Shown here piece by piece: positions 52,229 through 61,297 of a stretch of 64,000 nucleotides of DNA. A model generated the notes under the pieces. It was not told the DNA's origin and ran no database searches. It saw nothing but the letters and a program-made list of their open reading frames with translations. Source of the DNA: Pelagibacteraceae bacterium (GTDB lineage Bacteria > Pseudomonadota > Alphaproteobacteria > HIMB59 > GCA-002718135); NCBI GenBank assembly GCA_002718135.1, contig PBDN01000005.1:261-64260 (forward strand), in the 5' to 3' direction. Position 1 is the first letter of the stretch, and every line of letters begins with the position of its first letter. Made by a program: the position numbers and the translations under genes.

Positions 52229-53482
52229 ATGTCTTTAATTACTTTATTTTTACTATTAATTTTAGTTTTATTAGTAGTTATTTCTGGATTTTTATCTGGA
52301 TCAGAAACAGCTATTACAGCTACTTCAAAAGCTAGAATAATTTCAAAAATTAAAAAAGGAAGTAAAAGAGCTGAGTTTGTCTTAAAGATTTTAAATCAAA
52401 AAGATAATGTAATTTCTTCATTATTATTATCAAATAACCTAGTTAATATTTTAGCGTCCTCTTTAGCTACTGCTGTTTTATATGATATTTTTGGAGTTAA
52501 AGGTATATTTTATGCAACTCTAATTATGACAATTGTTATAGTTGTTTTTGCTGAAGTGCTTCCAAAAACTTATTCTTTGAATAAGCCAACTAGAACTTCA
52601 TTAAATATTTCACCAGTAATATATTATTTAAACAAACTACTATATCCTATTGTATTTATAATTAATTTATTTGTAAAATCATTAGTTCAAACAAAAGATA
52701 ATGATAAGACTATTTTAGATCAACAGTCTGAAGAAGAACTTCAAGGAGTAATAGATTTATACAAAACTTCTAATCCAGATTCTGAACATGAAAAAGAAAT
52801 GCTCCAAAGTATTCTTCAATTAAATGATACTACAGTTGAAGAAGTATTTACACATAGAAAGAATATTTATTCAATAGAAAATTCATTAGAAATTACAGAA
52901 ATAATATCAAAAATAAATCAATCGAGATTCACCAGAATACCCTTTTGGAAAAATAATCCAGAAAACATCATTGGGGTTTTGAATATTAGATCTTTAAATG
53001 TGGATTTATCCAATCAGGAAAAATCAAAACAAATTATTTTTGAAAAAATAACAAAGCCTTGGTTTATTCCTGAAACTACTAATTTACTTGAACAATTAGT
53101 TGAGTTTAAAAAAAGAAAAGAGCATTTAGCATTTGTAGTAGATGAATATGGTGTACTATTAGGAATCATAACTTTAGAAGATATAATTGAGGAAATAGTC
53201 GGAGAGATTGTTGATGAAATTGATATCCCCCAAGAAGATTTGCATCTTGATAGCAAGGGACTGATAATAACTAGTGGTGAAAAAAATCTTAAGGATTTAT
53301 ATAAAAATTTTGATTTGGAAGCGCCTAAAAGTGAAGCATCAACAATAGCGGGACATATTATGGAAATTGCAAAAAAAATTCCTTTTTATGGAGAAACAGT
53401 TAAAGATAATTTTTTTGAATATAAAATTTTATCACACTCAAGAAAACAAATTTCAAAAATTGAAATTAGTAAAATTAAATAA
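52229..53482 (+). CDS. CNNM/CorC family membrane transporter
   Basis: This 417-aa inner-membrane protein has an N-terminal CNNM (DUF21) domain with GFLSGSETAITATSKARI and three to four membrane segments (to about 150), then paired CBS domains (about 190-320, including VVDEYGVLLGIITLEDIIEEIVGEI) and a C-terminal CorC/HlyC domain. Such proteins have been linked to magnesium or cobalt efflux. The substrate is not proven here. The 3' end overlaps bolA by 8 bases. This gene next to aroKB is an alphaproteobacterial arrangement. Confidence 0.9.
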   Translation: MSLITLFLLLILVLLVVISGFLSGSETAITATSKARIISKIKKGSKRAEFVLKILNQKDNVISSLLLSNNLVNILASSLATAVLYDIFGVKGIFYATLIMTIVIVVFAEVLPKTYSLNKPTRTSLNISPVIYYLNKLLYPIVFIINLFVKSLVQTKDNDKTILDQQSEEELQGVIDLYKTSNPDSEHEKEMLQSILQLNDTTVEEVFTHRKNIYSIENSLEITEIISKINQSRFTRIPFWKNNPENIIGVLNIRSLNVDLSNQEKSKQIIFEKITKPWFIPETTNLLEQLVEFKKRKEHLAFVVDEYGVLLGIITLEDIIEEIVGEIVDEIDIPQEDLHLDSKGLIITSGEKNLKDLYKNFDLEAPKSEASTIAGHIMEIAKKIPFYGETVKDNFFEYKILSHSRKQISKIEISKIK

Positions 53483-53729
53483 TTTTAATTTCTAAGGAAT
53501 GTAAACCTAGTTTAAATTCATCTTTCAAAATATTATTTATTAATCTATGAGTTTTTAGACGATTTACTGGCTTTTCTTTTATTTTTTTTAATATAACCAG
53601 TATATGAGTTTCTCCTGATCCATCAAAATTATTATGATTCTTATGATTAATAGAATTGTCTACAATAGTAATTGAAAAATTATTTAATTTACTTTCTAAT
53701 AACTTTTTAATTCTTTTTTTACGACTCAT
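53475..53729 (-). CDS. bolA: BolA family protein
   Basis: This 84-aa protein fits the BolA family, which works with monothiol glutaredoxins in iron-sulfur handling. The core with H...H and FDGSGETHILVIL, then NRLKTHRLINNILKDEF ending in HSLEIKII, follows the BolA pattern of a class II KH-like fold. It lies antisense to the rightward genes around it and overlaps corC by 8 bases. Only 24 bases separate its start from the J-domain gene. Confidence 0.88.
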   Translation of the reverse strand: MSRKKRIKKLLESKLNNFSITIVDNSINHKNHNNFDGSGETHILVILKKIKEKPVNRLKTHRLINNILKDEFKLGLHSLEIKII

Positions 53730-53753
53730 AAAAATTAAACTATATAGTAATTG

Positions 53754-54338
53754 ATGAATAAATCTAAATTAGAAATACAAAAAAATAATTTATCTTGGGA
53801 AAAAAAAATTCAAAGAATATGTGATAAATCTAATTGTAAAAACAAAGGCGAATTTAAAGCTCCAAAATCACGTATTCGTTTAAATGAATATTTTTTATTC
53901 TGCTTAAAGCATGTTAAGGAATATAATAAATCCTGGGATTTTTATAAAGGATTAACTACTGATGAAATAGAGCATGCAATGAGACAAGATACAGTTTGGG
54001 ATCGCCCATCTTGGCCATTAAAAGGAAATCCTGATAAAATTATTAGTCAAATCGACGAAATTATAAAAGAAGATTTTTCAATTTATTCTAATGAAAAAGA
54101 TACTGGTAAATTTTTTAAAAATAAACTAGTAGATGAAACATTAACAAAAGATCAACATAAAGCTTTGGAAATACTAAGTTTGAATCTTCCTTTAACTATG
54201 GAAAAAATTAAAAAAAAATATAAAAAACTAGTGAAAATATTTCATCCTGATGTAAATGGTAATAATAAAGATGCTGAAAATAAATTTAAAGAAATTAATG
54301 AATCTTATAAAATATTATTAAAAAAATTTGTAAAGTAA
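53754..54338 (+). CDS. J-domain protein with N-terminal zinc-knuckle-like domain
   Basis: This 194-aa protein has a C-terminal J domain (about 130-194) with the HPD motif at 164-166 (IFHPDVNGNN). The N-terminal part carries C23, C28, C50 and H53 (CDKSNC ... FCLKH), a putative C-x4-C-x21-C-x2-H metal site, followed by the conserved YNKSWDFYKGL. A TTG at 53751 would add one residue. The ATG at 53754 is preferred. It is an atypical J protein, with the J domain last and no G/F region. It lies 6 bases before cobS, in a conserved order bolA / J-protein / cobS / cobT. Confidence 0.86.
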   Translation: MNKSKLEIQKNNLSWEKKIQRICDKSNCKNKGEFKAPKSRIRLNEYFLFCLKHVKEYNKSWDFYKGLTTDEIEHAMRQDTVWDRPSWPLKGNPDKIISQIDEIIKEDFSIYSNEKDTGKFFKNKLVDETLTKDQHKALEILSLNLPLTMEKIKKKYKKLVKIFHPDVNGNNKDAENKFKEINESYKILLKKFVK

Positions 54339-54344
54339 AATAAA

Positions 54345-55322
54345 ATGAAAGAAAATTTTGAACAAAAACCTGAAGTAAAAATTAATACAAAAAAAGTATT
54401 CGGTATTTCTTGTGATTTTGATGTTTTTGCATTTAAAGAAAAAAATGATTATGTTCCACAAGTTGATCATAGTTATATTTTTGATCCTACAACTACCCTT
54501 TCTATTTTAGCAGGCTTTTGTAAAAATAGAAGAGTTTTAATACAAGGTTATCATGGGACAGGAAAATCAACACATATCGAACAGGTTGCCGCTAGATTAA
54601 ATTGGGCTTGTGTTAGAGTTAATTTAGATAGTCACATAAGTAGAGTAGATTTAATTGGTAAAGATGCAATAGTGCTAAAAAATGATAAGCAAATTACTGA
54701 ATTTCAAGATGGTATATTACCTTGGTCATTTAAAAATCCAGTTGCTTTGGTATTTGACGAATATGATGCCGGTAGACCAGATGTAATGTTTGTAATTCAA
54801 AGAATATTAGAAACAGATGGAAAACTAACTTTACTAGATCAATCCAAAGTCATTAGACCAAATAAATATTTTCGTTTGTTTGCGACGGCTAACACCGTTG
54901 GTTTAGGAGATACAACTGGACTATATCATGGAACTCAACAAATTAATCAAGGACAAATGGATAGATGGAATATTGTTACTTCACTAAATTATTTAGATAA
55001 TAAAAAAGAGGAAGATATAATTTTAAGTAAATTAAAAAATTTAAATAACAAAGATGGAAAAGAGGTTGTAAAAAGTATGGTTGCAACTGCTGATTTAAGT
55101 AGATCAGGATTTATTAATGGCGATATATCTACTGTTATGAGCCCAAGAACTGTTTTGACATGGGCTGAAAATTATCTAATTTTTAATGATATTGAATATT
55201 CATTTAAATTATCTTTTTTAAATAGATGTGATGAAATGGAGAGAGGAATTATTGAAGAATACTTTCAGCGTTCATTTGGTGAAGATATATCAGATGCCAA
55301 GGTGATTAATGTTAAAGAATGA
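54345..55322 (+). CDS. cobS: Cobaltochelatase AAA+ subunit CobS
   Basis: This 325-aa MoxR-type AAA+ ATPase is the CobS subunit of aerobic cobaltochelatase, which puts cobalt into hydrogenobyrinic acid diamide. Walker A is [13 protein letters not shown], the Walker B-like acidic region is [15 protein letters not shown], and sensor 1 is [20 protein letters not shown]. The N-terminal [13 protein letters not shown] is typical of CobS. Its end overlaps cobT by 14 bases. cobN, which encodes the third subunit, is not in the window. Confidence 0.95.
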   Translation: MKENFEQKPEVKINTKKVFGISCDFDVFAFKEKNDYVPQVDHSYIFDPTTTLSILAGFCKNRRVLIQGYHGTGKSTHIEQVAARLNWACVRVNLDSHISRVDLIGKDAIVLKNDKQITEFQDGILPWSFKNPVALVFDEYDAGRPDVMFVIQRILETDGKLTLLDQSKVIRPNKYFRLFATANTVGLGDTTGLYHGTQQINQGQMDRWNIVTSLNYLDNKKEEDIILSKLKNLNNKDGKEVVKSMVATADLSRSGFINGDISTVMSPRTVLTWAENYLIFNDIEYSFKLSFLNRCDEMERGIIEEYFQRSFGEDISDAKVINVKE

Positions 55323-57093
55323 TACGATCTTAGAACAATTTAAAAAATCTTTAATAGTTACATTTAAATCAATCAGTAAAAATGAAAATATAGAAATTGA
55401 CTTCGTTAAAGAAAATCCCAAAATTGAAGGAAATTTAGTTAAATTATCAGAACCAAATATCGAAAATATAAAAAAGAATTTAACCTATATTAGAGCTGAA
55501 GCTGACGCAATGGCTTTAGAATTTAGAATTCACTCAAAAAAAATTCATAATAAATTTATTTCAAATGATGAAAAAACTAATGAAATTTTTAATGCTATAG
55601 AAAACTCAAGAGTAGAAGTAAGTGGATCAAAATTATTTAAAGGTATAAAAAATAATATTATAAATAAACATGTTTTAGATTTAAAACAAAAGACTCACAC
55701 TAAAGATAAAGTTAATATTGCAGAAGCTTTTCGTTATGTTGCTTATGAAGAATTATTAGAGTTTAGTTTTGGACATATAAATGATATAAACCGAAAAGTA
55801 ATAAAAAAAAAATTAGGAAAAAAATATAAGCAAATTTTTACTGATTTGCGGAAAAATCTTAATAATCAAGAAAATTTTGCTTTTAAATTAAAAAAATATT
55901 TAGATGATATTGGCTTTTTAAATGAAACTTCAGATAATAATCAGCAAAATAGTATTGATGCAGAAAATGATAATAATGATTTAAAAAATGAATCTAAAAA
56001 TAATAATGAAAAAAACAATAATATAACGGAAGATAAAATTGATTTTGAAAGTTCATCTACTGATTTGAATCAAACACTTTCTGTTACAGAAATAAATGAA
56101 GATATAGGTGATAGTAATAATGAAGACATAAAATATGAAAACAACATAATTAATTTAGATAATATTAATGAATACAAATCTTATTGTACTAAATTCGATG
56201 AAACAATCAACGCATATGAACTGTGCGATGGTAAAGAACTAGATAAATTAAGATATAATCTTGATCAACAAGTTTTTTCTTTTCAACCTCTGATTTCAAA
56301 GATAGCAAATAGATTACAAAGAAAGTTATTGGCTCAACAAAAGAGACAGTGGCAATTTAATATGGAAGAAGGAATTTTAGATAATTCTCGATTAGCCAAA
56401 ATCATTACAAATCCAATAAACAAATTATCTTTCAAAAAAGAAAAAGATGTTGAGTTTAAAGATACTATAGTTACATTATTGATAGATAATTCTGGATCAA
56501 TGAGAGGGAGACCTATTACTGTAGCGGCATTATGTTCAGATATACTTGCCAAAACTTTGGAAAGATGTCTCATCAAAACTGAAATACTCGGTTTTACAAC
56601 GAAAGCTTGGAAAGGTGGAGAATCAAGAGAAAAGTGGATCAAATCAGGTAAACCATCAAATCCAGGCAGGTTAAATGATCTAAGACATATAATTTATAAA
56701 TCTGCAGATGCTCCTTGGAGAAGAGCCAAAAAAAATCTTGGACTTTTATTAAAAGAAGGCATTTTAAAAGAAAATGTTGATGGGGAAGCTCTAGCTTGGT
56801 CATATAAACGCTTACACACTAGGTATGAAAAACGAAAGATTCTCATAGTTATAAGTGATGGAGCACCAGTGGATGACTCAACATTATCAGTAAATACAGG
56901 AAACTATCTAGAAAAAAATTTACGAGATACAATAACTAAAATTGAAAATCAAAATAAAGTAGAATTAATAGCAATTGGAATTGGTCATGACGTATCTAGA
57001 TATTATTCAAAAGCAGTTACTATTATGGATGTAGATCAATTGGGTGAAGTTTTATTAAAAGAACTATCAGACATTTTTTCAGTAAAAAAATAA
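55309..57093 (+). CDS. cobT: Cobaltochelatase VWA-domain subunit CobT
   Basis: This 594-aa subunit pairs with CobS. The N-terminal CobT domain (about 1-210) includes [22 protein letters not shown] long Asn/Asp/Glu-rich linker (about 205-290) follows. The C-terminal VWA domain has the metal-ion adhesion motif [14 protein letters not shown] segment with [18 protein letters not shown] and [12 protein letters not shown] completes it. A good AAGGTG ribosome-binding site precedes the ATG at 55309. Length is close to the 630 residues of the Pseudomonas protein. Confidence 0.95.
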   Translation: MLKNDTILEQFKKSLIVTFKSISKNENIEIDFVKENPKIEGNLVKLSEPNIENIKKNLTYIRAEADAMALEFRIHSKKIHNKFISNDEKTNEIFNAIENSRVEVSGSKLFKGIKNNIINKHVLDLKQKTHTKDKVNIAEAFRYVAYEELLEFSFGHINDINRKVIKKKLGKKYKQIFTDLRKNLNNQENFAFKLKKYLDDIGFLNETSDNNQQNSIDAENDNNDLKNESKNNNEKNNNITEDKIDFESSSTDLNQTLSVTEINEDIGDSNNEDIKYENNIINLDNINEYKSYCTKFDETINAYELCDGKELDKLRYNLDQQVFSFQPLISKIANRLQRKLLAQQKRQWQFNMEEGILDNSRLAKIITNPINKLSFKKEKDVEFKDTIVTLLIDNSGSMRGRPITVAALCSDILAKTLERCLIKTEILGFTTKAWKGGESREKWIKSGKPSNPGRLNDLRHIIYKSADAPWRRAKKNLGLLLKEGILKENVDGEALAWSYKRLHTRYEKRKILIVISDGAPVDDSTLSVNTGNYLEKNLRDTITKIENQNKVELIAIGIGHDVSRYYSKAVTIMDVDQLGEVLLKELSDIFSVKK

Positions 57094-57097
57094 TATT

Positions 57098-58300
57098 CTA
57101 TATTCCAACAAACCAGTTTTTTTCAGCTTCTTCTAAATTATTATTTACGATAGCTTTTCTTATAATATACATTAAATTGTTCATAAAATATATGTTGTGA
57201 CATGTAATAAGTTGAAAACCGAGTAATTCATTAGATTTAAATAAATAATGTAAGTATGATAATGAGTAATTTTTGCAGGTACTACATTCACATTTATTAT
57301 CAATAGGATGCAGACTATTTGCATGTTTAATATTTTTCAAATTTATTTTACCCTTTTTGCTTCTAGTTAAAGCACTACCATGTCGTGCTAATCTTGTTGG
57401 ACTAACACAGTCAAAAGTATCAATCCCAGTTTTTACTAATTTCCATATATCATTAGGATCACCTATGCCAAGAAGATGTACAGGGTAATTATTTCCAAGT
57501 TTTTTAGCTGTAAAATTTACAACTTTATACATCTCTTCTTTAGAAGATCCCAAGCTACCTCCAATTGCTAATCCAAAAGTATCTAAATGGTTTAAATTAA
57601 AATTAATACTTTCTTCTCTAAGATCTTCATAAATACCGCCTTGAATTATTCCATATAGTTTCTGCTGACCAGCTGAACCATAACCTGATTTGAAATTAGT
57701 TTTTGAATTGTAATGATTTAAAGATCTTATTGCCCACCTATGACTTCTTTTCATTGAATTATTGGTGTAAGATTTATTAACATGAAAAGGAGTACATTCA
57801 TCAAAGACAAGAATCAAATCAGCTCCAAGATTTCTCTGAACTTCTATTGATTTTTCAGGTGTTAATAATTTAAATGATCCGTCAACATATGATTTAAATA
57901 AACTACCCTCTTCTGTAATATTTAACAAACTTTTATTTTTTTTTAAACTTTTCCCCCTTCCTTTGATTTCATCAGCTACTGATCCATAACCTAATGAAAA
58001 TATTTGAAAACCCCCACTATCAGTTAAAATTGGTGAATCCCAATTCATAAATTTATGTAAGCCTCCATGACTAGCTATTAATTCACTTCCTGGCTGAAGC
58101 ATCAAATGATAAGTATTTGAAAGTATAATTTGAGTATTGTTTTTTTTAGCCTCTAAAGTTGAGAATGATTTTAAGGCACCCTTAGTTGCACAAAATATAA
58201 ATGCGGGTGTTTTAATTTTTCCATGAGGAGTTAGAATTTCACCTGTTCTTGCATTAGAGTTTTTTGCTAAAGTATTTACTGTCCAAGAAAACTGTGTCAT
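57098..58300 (-). CDS. tgt: Queuine tRNA-ribosyltransferase
   Basis: This 400-aa enzyme exchanges guanine 34 in GUN-anticodon tRNAs for a queuosine precursor. The nucleophile region is ILTDSGGFQIFSL (D94), the base-binding GGSLGSSKEEM and the tRNA-binding FDCVSPTRLARHGSALT are intact, and the zinc site is CECSTCKNYS with a late Cys-His (TCHN). Its start overlaps the transporter gene stop (ATGA). queA, the usual neighbour, is absent, which leaves open a salvage route. Confidence 0.95.
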   Translation of the reverse strand: MTQFSWTVNTLAKNSNARTGEILTPHGKIKTPAFIFCATKGALKSFSTLEAKKNNTQIILSNTYHLMLQPGSELIASHGGLHKFMNWDSPILTDSGGFQIFSLGYGSVADEIKGRGKSLKKNKSLLNITEEGSLFKSYVDGSFKLLTPEKSIEVQRNLGADLILVFDECTPFHVNKSYTNNSMKRSHRWAIRSLNHYNSKTNFKSGYGSAGQQKLYGIIQGGIYEDLREESINFNLNHLDTFGLAIGGSLGSSKEEMYKVVNFTAKKLGNNYPVHLLGIGDPNDIWKLVKTGIDTFDCVSPTRLARHGSALTRSKKGKINLKNIKHANSLHPIDNKCECSTCKNYSLSYLHYLFKSNELLGFQLITCHNIYFMNNLMYIIRKAIVNNNLEEAEKNWFVGI

Positions 58301-59031
58301 TTCTTATTAATACAAAGCTTTGAAAGATAAATAAAAGGAGTATCAACAAGTGCAATGAAAATTCTAAGAGTGTAAGTGCCAAAAATATAAATCATTATAA
58401 CATTATATAATGTTTCAGGATTTGGGTTTAATATTATCCAAGCAAGAATACTAAAAACTGTATTATCAATTAAAGAAGATAAGAAAGTTGAAACATTATT
58501 TCTAAACCATAAAAATTTGTTTGTTGATAATTTTTTAATAACAGAATAAATCCAAACATCAAAATATTGACTTAATAAATAGGCAATCATACTTGCTATA
58601 AAAAATCGAGACATAGGTGTGAATATATTTTCTAAACTTTCTTGGGCAAAATCATATGAAGATGGATTAAAACCAATAGTAATTAACATTATAATTGTCA
58701 TAAATAAAAAACTAGAAAAACTAATTATTACATTTTTTTTTGCTTTTTCTTTTCCAAAATACTCAGATAGAATATCAGTACACAAAAAAGTAGAAGAAAA
58801 TAGGACAGTGCCTAATGCTACTGGTTCAGGGGAATAAAAAAAATCAACAGTTTTTAAAACTTGAATATTGCCAGCTATTACAGCTAAAGCTGAATATAAA
58901 TAAAGACCAACATATCCAAATATTTTTAAAAAAATTAAAATAGAAAAGAAGCAAAAAAAAAGCATAAATAACCATAATGTAAAAGTATTTAAAGAATTCA
59001 GATATGATATAAAATTTATGAAGAAATCCAT
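58297..59031 (-). CDS. Queuosine precursor transporter (VUT family, YhhQ-like)
   Basis: This 244-aa membrane protein has about six to seven hydrophobic segments. It matches the YhhQ/DUF165 family of importers for queuosine precursors: the first segments around 14-60, then FLCTDILSEYFGKEKAKK, the MIAYLLSQYFDVWIYS segment and RNNVSTFLSSLIDNTVFSILAW. It overlaps tgt by four bases (ATGA), which strongly ties its function to Q modification of tRNA. Whether it takes up queuine, preQ0 or preQ1 cannot be read from the sequence. Confidence 0.9.
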   Translation of the reverse strand: MDFFINFISYLNSLNTFTLWLFMLFFCFFSILIFLKIFGYVGLYLYSALAVIAGNIQVLKTVDFFYSPEPVALGTVLFSSTFLCTDILSEYFGKEKAKKNVIISFSSFLFMTIIMLITIGFNPSSYDFAQESLENIFTPMSRFFIASMIAYLLSQYFDVWIYSVIKKLSTNKFLWFRNNVSTFLSSLIDNTVFSILAWIILNPNPETLYNVIMIYIFGTYTLRIFIALVDTPFIYLSKLCINKK

Positions 59032-59039
59032 TAAAGGAT

Positions 59040-59321
59040 TTAGTTACTTTTACTTAGAATAGTTTTTTTTAATTTCTTAGCCTTTTCTGGCAGTTTACTA
59101 TTTGGAGTAGAAACTAAAAAATCATCTAATCCACCTTTTTTCTCTACAGTTCTTACTGTACTTGCAGCAACTTTAAGTTGTATTTTTTGACCCAGTTTTT
59201 CACTAACAAAAGTTATTTTTTGAAGATTGGGAAGAAATCTTCTTTTTGTTCTATTTTTTGCATGACTAACATTATTTCCTGTTTGGAATGATTTACCAGT
59301 TAATTCGCATTTCATTGTCAT
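59040..59321 (-). CDS. rpmB: 50S ribosomal protein L28
   Basis: This 93-aa ribosomal protein has the L28 start MTMKCELTGK and GNNVSHAKNRTKRRFLPNLQ, followed by KLKVAAS-like VAASTVRTVEKKGGLDDFL. A start codon TTG at 59360 would add 13 residues, but those bases form a promoter (-35 TTGACA). The ATG at 59321 aligns with the usual M-x-x-x-C-E-L start. The C-terminus ends in a lysine-rich tail. It has its own promoter, 9 bases upstream of the transporter. Confidence 0.94.
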   Translation of the reverse strand: MTMKCELTGKSFQTGNNVSHAKNRTKRRFLPNLQKITFVSEKLGQKIQLKVAASTVRTVEKKGGLDDFLVSTPNSKLPEKAKKLKKTILSKSN

Positions 59322-59332
59322 AATGGATCGGT

Positions 59333-59360
59333 TTAGTAAATGTAAATGATAATTTGTCAA
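59333..59360 (-). promoter_or_regulatory. Candidate sigma-70 promoter of rpmB
   Basis: On the minus strand a perfect TTGACA (59360-59355) is followed after 16 bases by TACTAA (59338-59333). Transcription would start about 4 bases before the ATG at 59321, giving an almost leaderless message with no Shine-Dalgarno site. The -35 is a full match, and the -10 matches 3 of 6 positions. Confidence 0.45.
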
Positions 59361-59366
59361 GGAAAG

Positions 59367-60242
59367 TTAGTAAGAAAAATTACTACATATGTATGTAGGT
59401 TCAATATAATGTTTTGCAGAATTTTTAATATTATTTAAACCTGTTTCAAGACTATTTGTAAAAAACTCCTTATGTATACCATTTGCTATAAGAATAGAGT
59501 CTATTCCAAAATTATGTGCTCCCATAATATCATGATCTAATGAATCACCTATAGCTATGACTTTTGATAAATCTAAACTTACTATTTTTTTTGTAGCTTC
59601 AATATATATCTCTTTAGCTGGCTTACCCAATATAATAACTCTTCCTCCCATACTCTGATACAAATCTGCTATAGTGCCCATACAAAAAATATTCTTTTTA
59701 TTATGATCTTTTTCAATTGTTTCATAATCAGGATTTGCACAAAACATAATAAGTTTAAGATTTAAAGCGTCTGTTAAAATAGGTATATAATCAAGAGGTT
59801 CTGTATTTGCAAAAGGCGTACATGCTAAAATAAAGTTGGCTTCATTAATTTTTGAAACAAAATTTAATTTATCTAACCCTGCTCTAAAATCCGAACCATC
59901 TTCTTTTGAAGAGTCATAAATATGAAAGCAATTATTTAATTTATTGCCATAGTTTTCTAAAGAGTAAAATAATTCTTGCCAGATCATTTCTCCACTAGTT
60001 ATAGTTTCAAAAAAATGATTTTTATTAAATCCTAGAAGGTTTAAATTTTTTACAGAACTATTTTTCCTTTTTGATGAGTTAGAAATAATTATTAATTTTT
60101 TATTATTATCTACTAAATTATTTACAGCGCTAATAGCATGATCATACCCTTTAAAACCATCATGCATTACACCCCATTGGTCTAAGATTATAACTTCGTA
60201 TTTATCAATTATTTCAGAAATATTATTTATAATTTTAGTCAT
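59367..60242 (-). CDS. HAD-superfamily class IIA hydrolase, TIGR01459 type
   Basis: This 291-aa phosphatase has the HAD motif I ILDQWGVMHDG near residue 20, followed by the class IIA cap with ISNSSKRKNSS and the C-terminal motif GDSLDHDIMGAHNFGIDSILI. The family TIGR01459 is common in alphaproteobacteria and has no assigned substrate. The ATG at 60242 shares one base with the pyrD stop (TGATG). A TTG at 60245 would add one residue. Confidence 0.87.
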   Translation of the reverse strand: MTKIINNISEIIDKYEVIILDQWGVMHDGFKGYDHAISAVNNLVDNNKKLIIISNSSKRKNSSVKNLNLLGFNKNHFFETITSGEMIWQELFYSLENYGNKLNNCFHIYDSSKEDGSDFRAGLDKLNFVSKINEANFILACTPFANTEPLDYIPILTDALNLKLIMFCANPDYETIEKDHNKKNIFCMGTIADLYQSMGGRVIILGKPAKEIYIEATKKIVSLDLSKVIAIGDSLDHDIMGAHNFGIDSILIANGIHKEFFTNSLETGLNNIKNSAKHYIEPTYICSNFSY

Positions 60243-61294
60243 CAAGATGACTTTCCAATCACTTCTGAAATATTATTAAATCCATCAGTTAATACTAAAT
60301 TATTCAATTCCTTTATTATATTATTTATTAATTTAGGTCCCTGAAATACTAATGCTGTATATAATTGAACTAAACTAGCTCCTGCTTTTATTTTTTCATA
60401 ACACTCATAACCATTGGAGACTCCTCCAACACCTATTAATGGAATTTGACCATTTGTTAGTAAATACAATTTTTTAAGTACAATAGTTGAATCTAAAAAA
60501 ATTGGCTTACCACTTAAACCTCCTATTTCATTCCTATAAGATGATATTAATGTTTTAGGTCTTTTAATAGTTGAGTTTGATATTATTAGCCCATTAACAT
60601 TATTAGCTAGAGCCATTAAAGCAATATCCCTCAATTGTTCATCATCAAGATCAGGTGATATTTTTATAAATATTGGTTTATCACTTAGTTGCTCAACTTC
60701 TAATTGTTTTTTTTGGATATTTTTAACTAAATTTTCAATTCTTCCACGTAATTGCAAATCCCTTAATCCTGGAGTATTTGGAGATGATATATTTATCGTA
60801 ATATAATTACCATAAGAACCAATTTTTTCTATACAATAAAGATAATCGTCAATATCATTTTGTGTTGATTTATTTTTGCCTATATTTATTCCTATGACTC
60901 CATTAAATTTATTATCTTGATTAATTTTTTTTAAATTTTTTAATATTTTTTCACTTCCTTTATTATTAAATCCTAAGTGGTTAATAATTCCTTCATCCTC
61001 ATGCAATCTAAAAATTCTTGGTCTTTGATTGCCTTTCTGAGGGTTTGGGGTAACTGTACCTACCTCAACAAAACCAAATCCATACTCTATCATTTGTCTT
61101 ATCACCTCTGCATTTTTATCAAAACCTGCTGCAAGACCTAATGGATTTGGAAAATCTATACCAAGAATATTTTGCTTTAATAATTTAAATTCATCAATTT
61201 TTTTATTTCTTATAGAAAAATTAGATTTTAAAATAGTAATCGTTAACTGATGAGCCACCTCAGGTGGAAATAATCTTAATAAGCTTATTAGCAT
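60242..61294 (-). CDS. pyrD: Dihydroorotate dehydrogenase (quinone)
   Basis: This 350-aa class 2 enzyme oxidises dihydroorotate to orotate and passes electrons to ubiquinone at the membrane. The N-terminal helical SLLRLFPPEVAHQLTI forms the membrane-associated quinone tunnel. FMN-binding and active-site features are GLAAGFDKNAEVI, EVGTVTPNPQKGNQRPRIFRL, NISSPNTPGLRDLQ and GLSGKPI. Length is normal. It follows lysS after 3 bases and overlaps the HAD gene by one base. Confidence 0.96.
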   Translation of the reverse strand: MLISLLRLFPPEVAHQLTITILKSNFSIRNKKIDEFKLLKQNILGIDFPNPLGLAAGFDKNAEVIRQMIEYGFGFVEVGTVTPNPQKGNQRPRIFRLHEDEGIINHLGFNNKGSEKILKNLKKINQDNKFNGVIGINIGKNKSTQNDIDDYLYCIEKIGSYGNYITINISSPNTPGLRDLQLRGRIENLVKNIQKKQLEVEQLSDKPIFIKISPDLDDEQLRDIALMALANNVNGLIISNSTIKRPKTLISSYRNEIGGLSGKPIFLDSTIVLKKLYLLTNGQIPLIGVGGVSNGYECYEKIKAGASLVQLYTALVFQGPKLINNIIKELNNLVLTDGFNNISEVIGKSS

Positions 61295-61297
61295 ACA

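Noticed and set aside
56334..56642. 102-codon open frame on minus inside cobT
   Set aside because: Antisense to the conserved VWA domain; no recognisable product.
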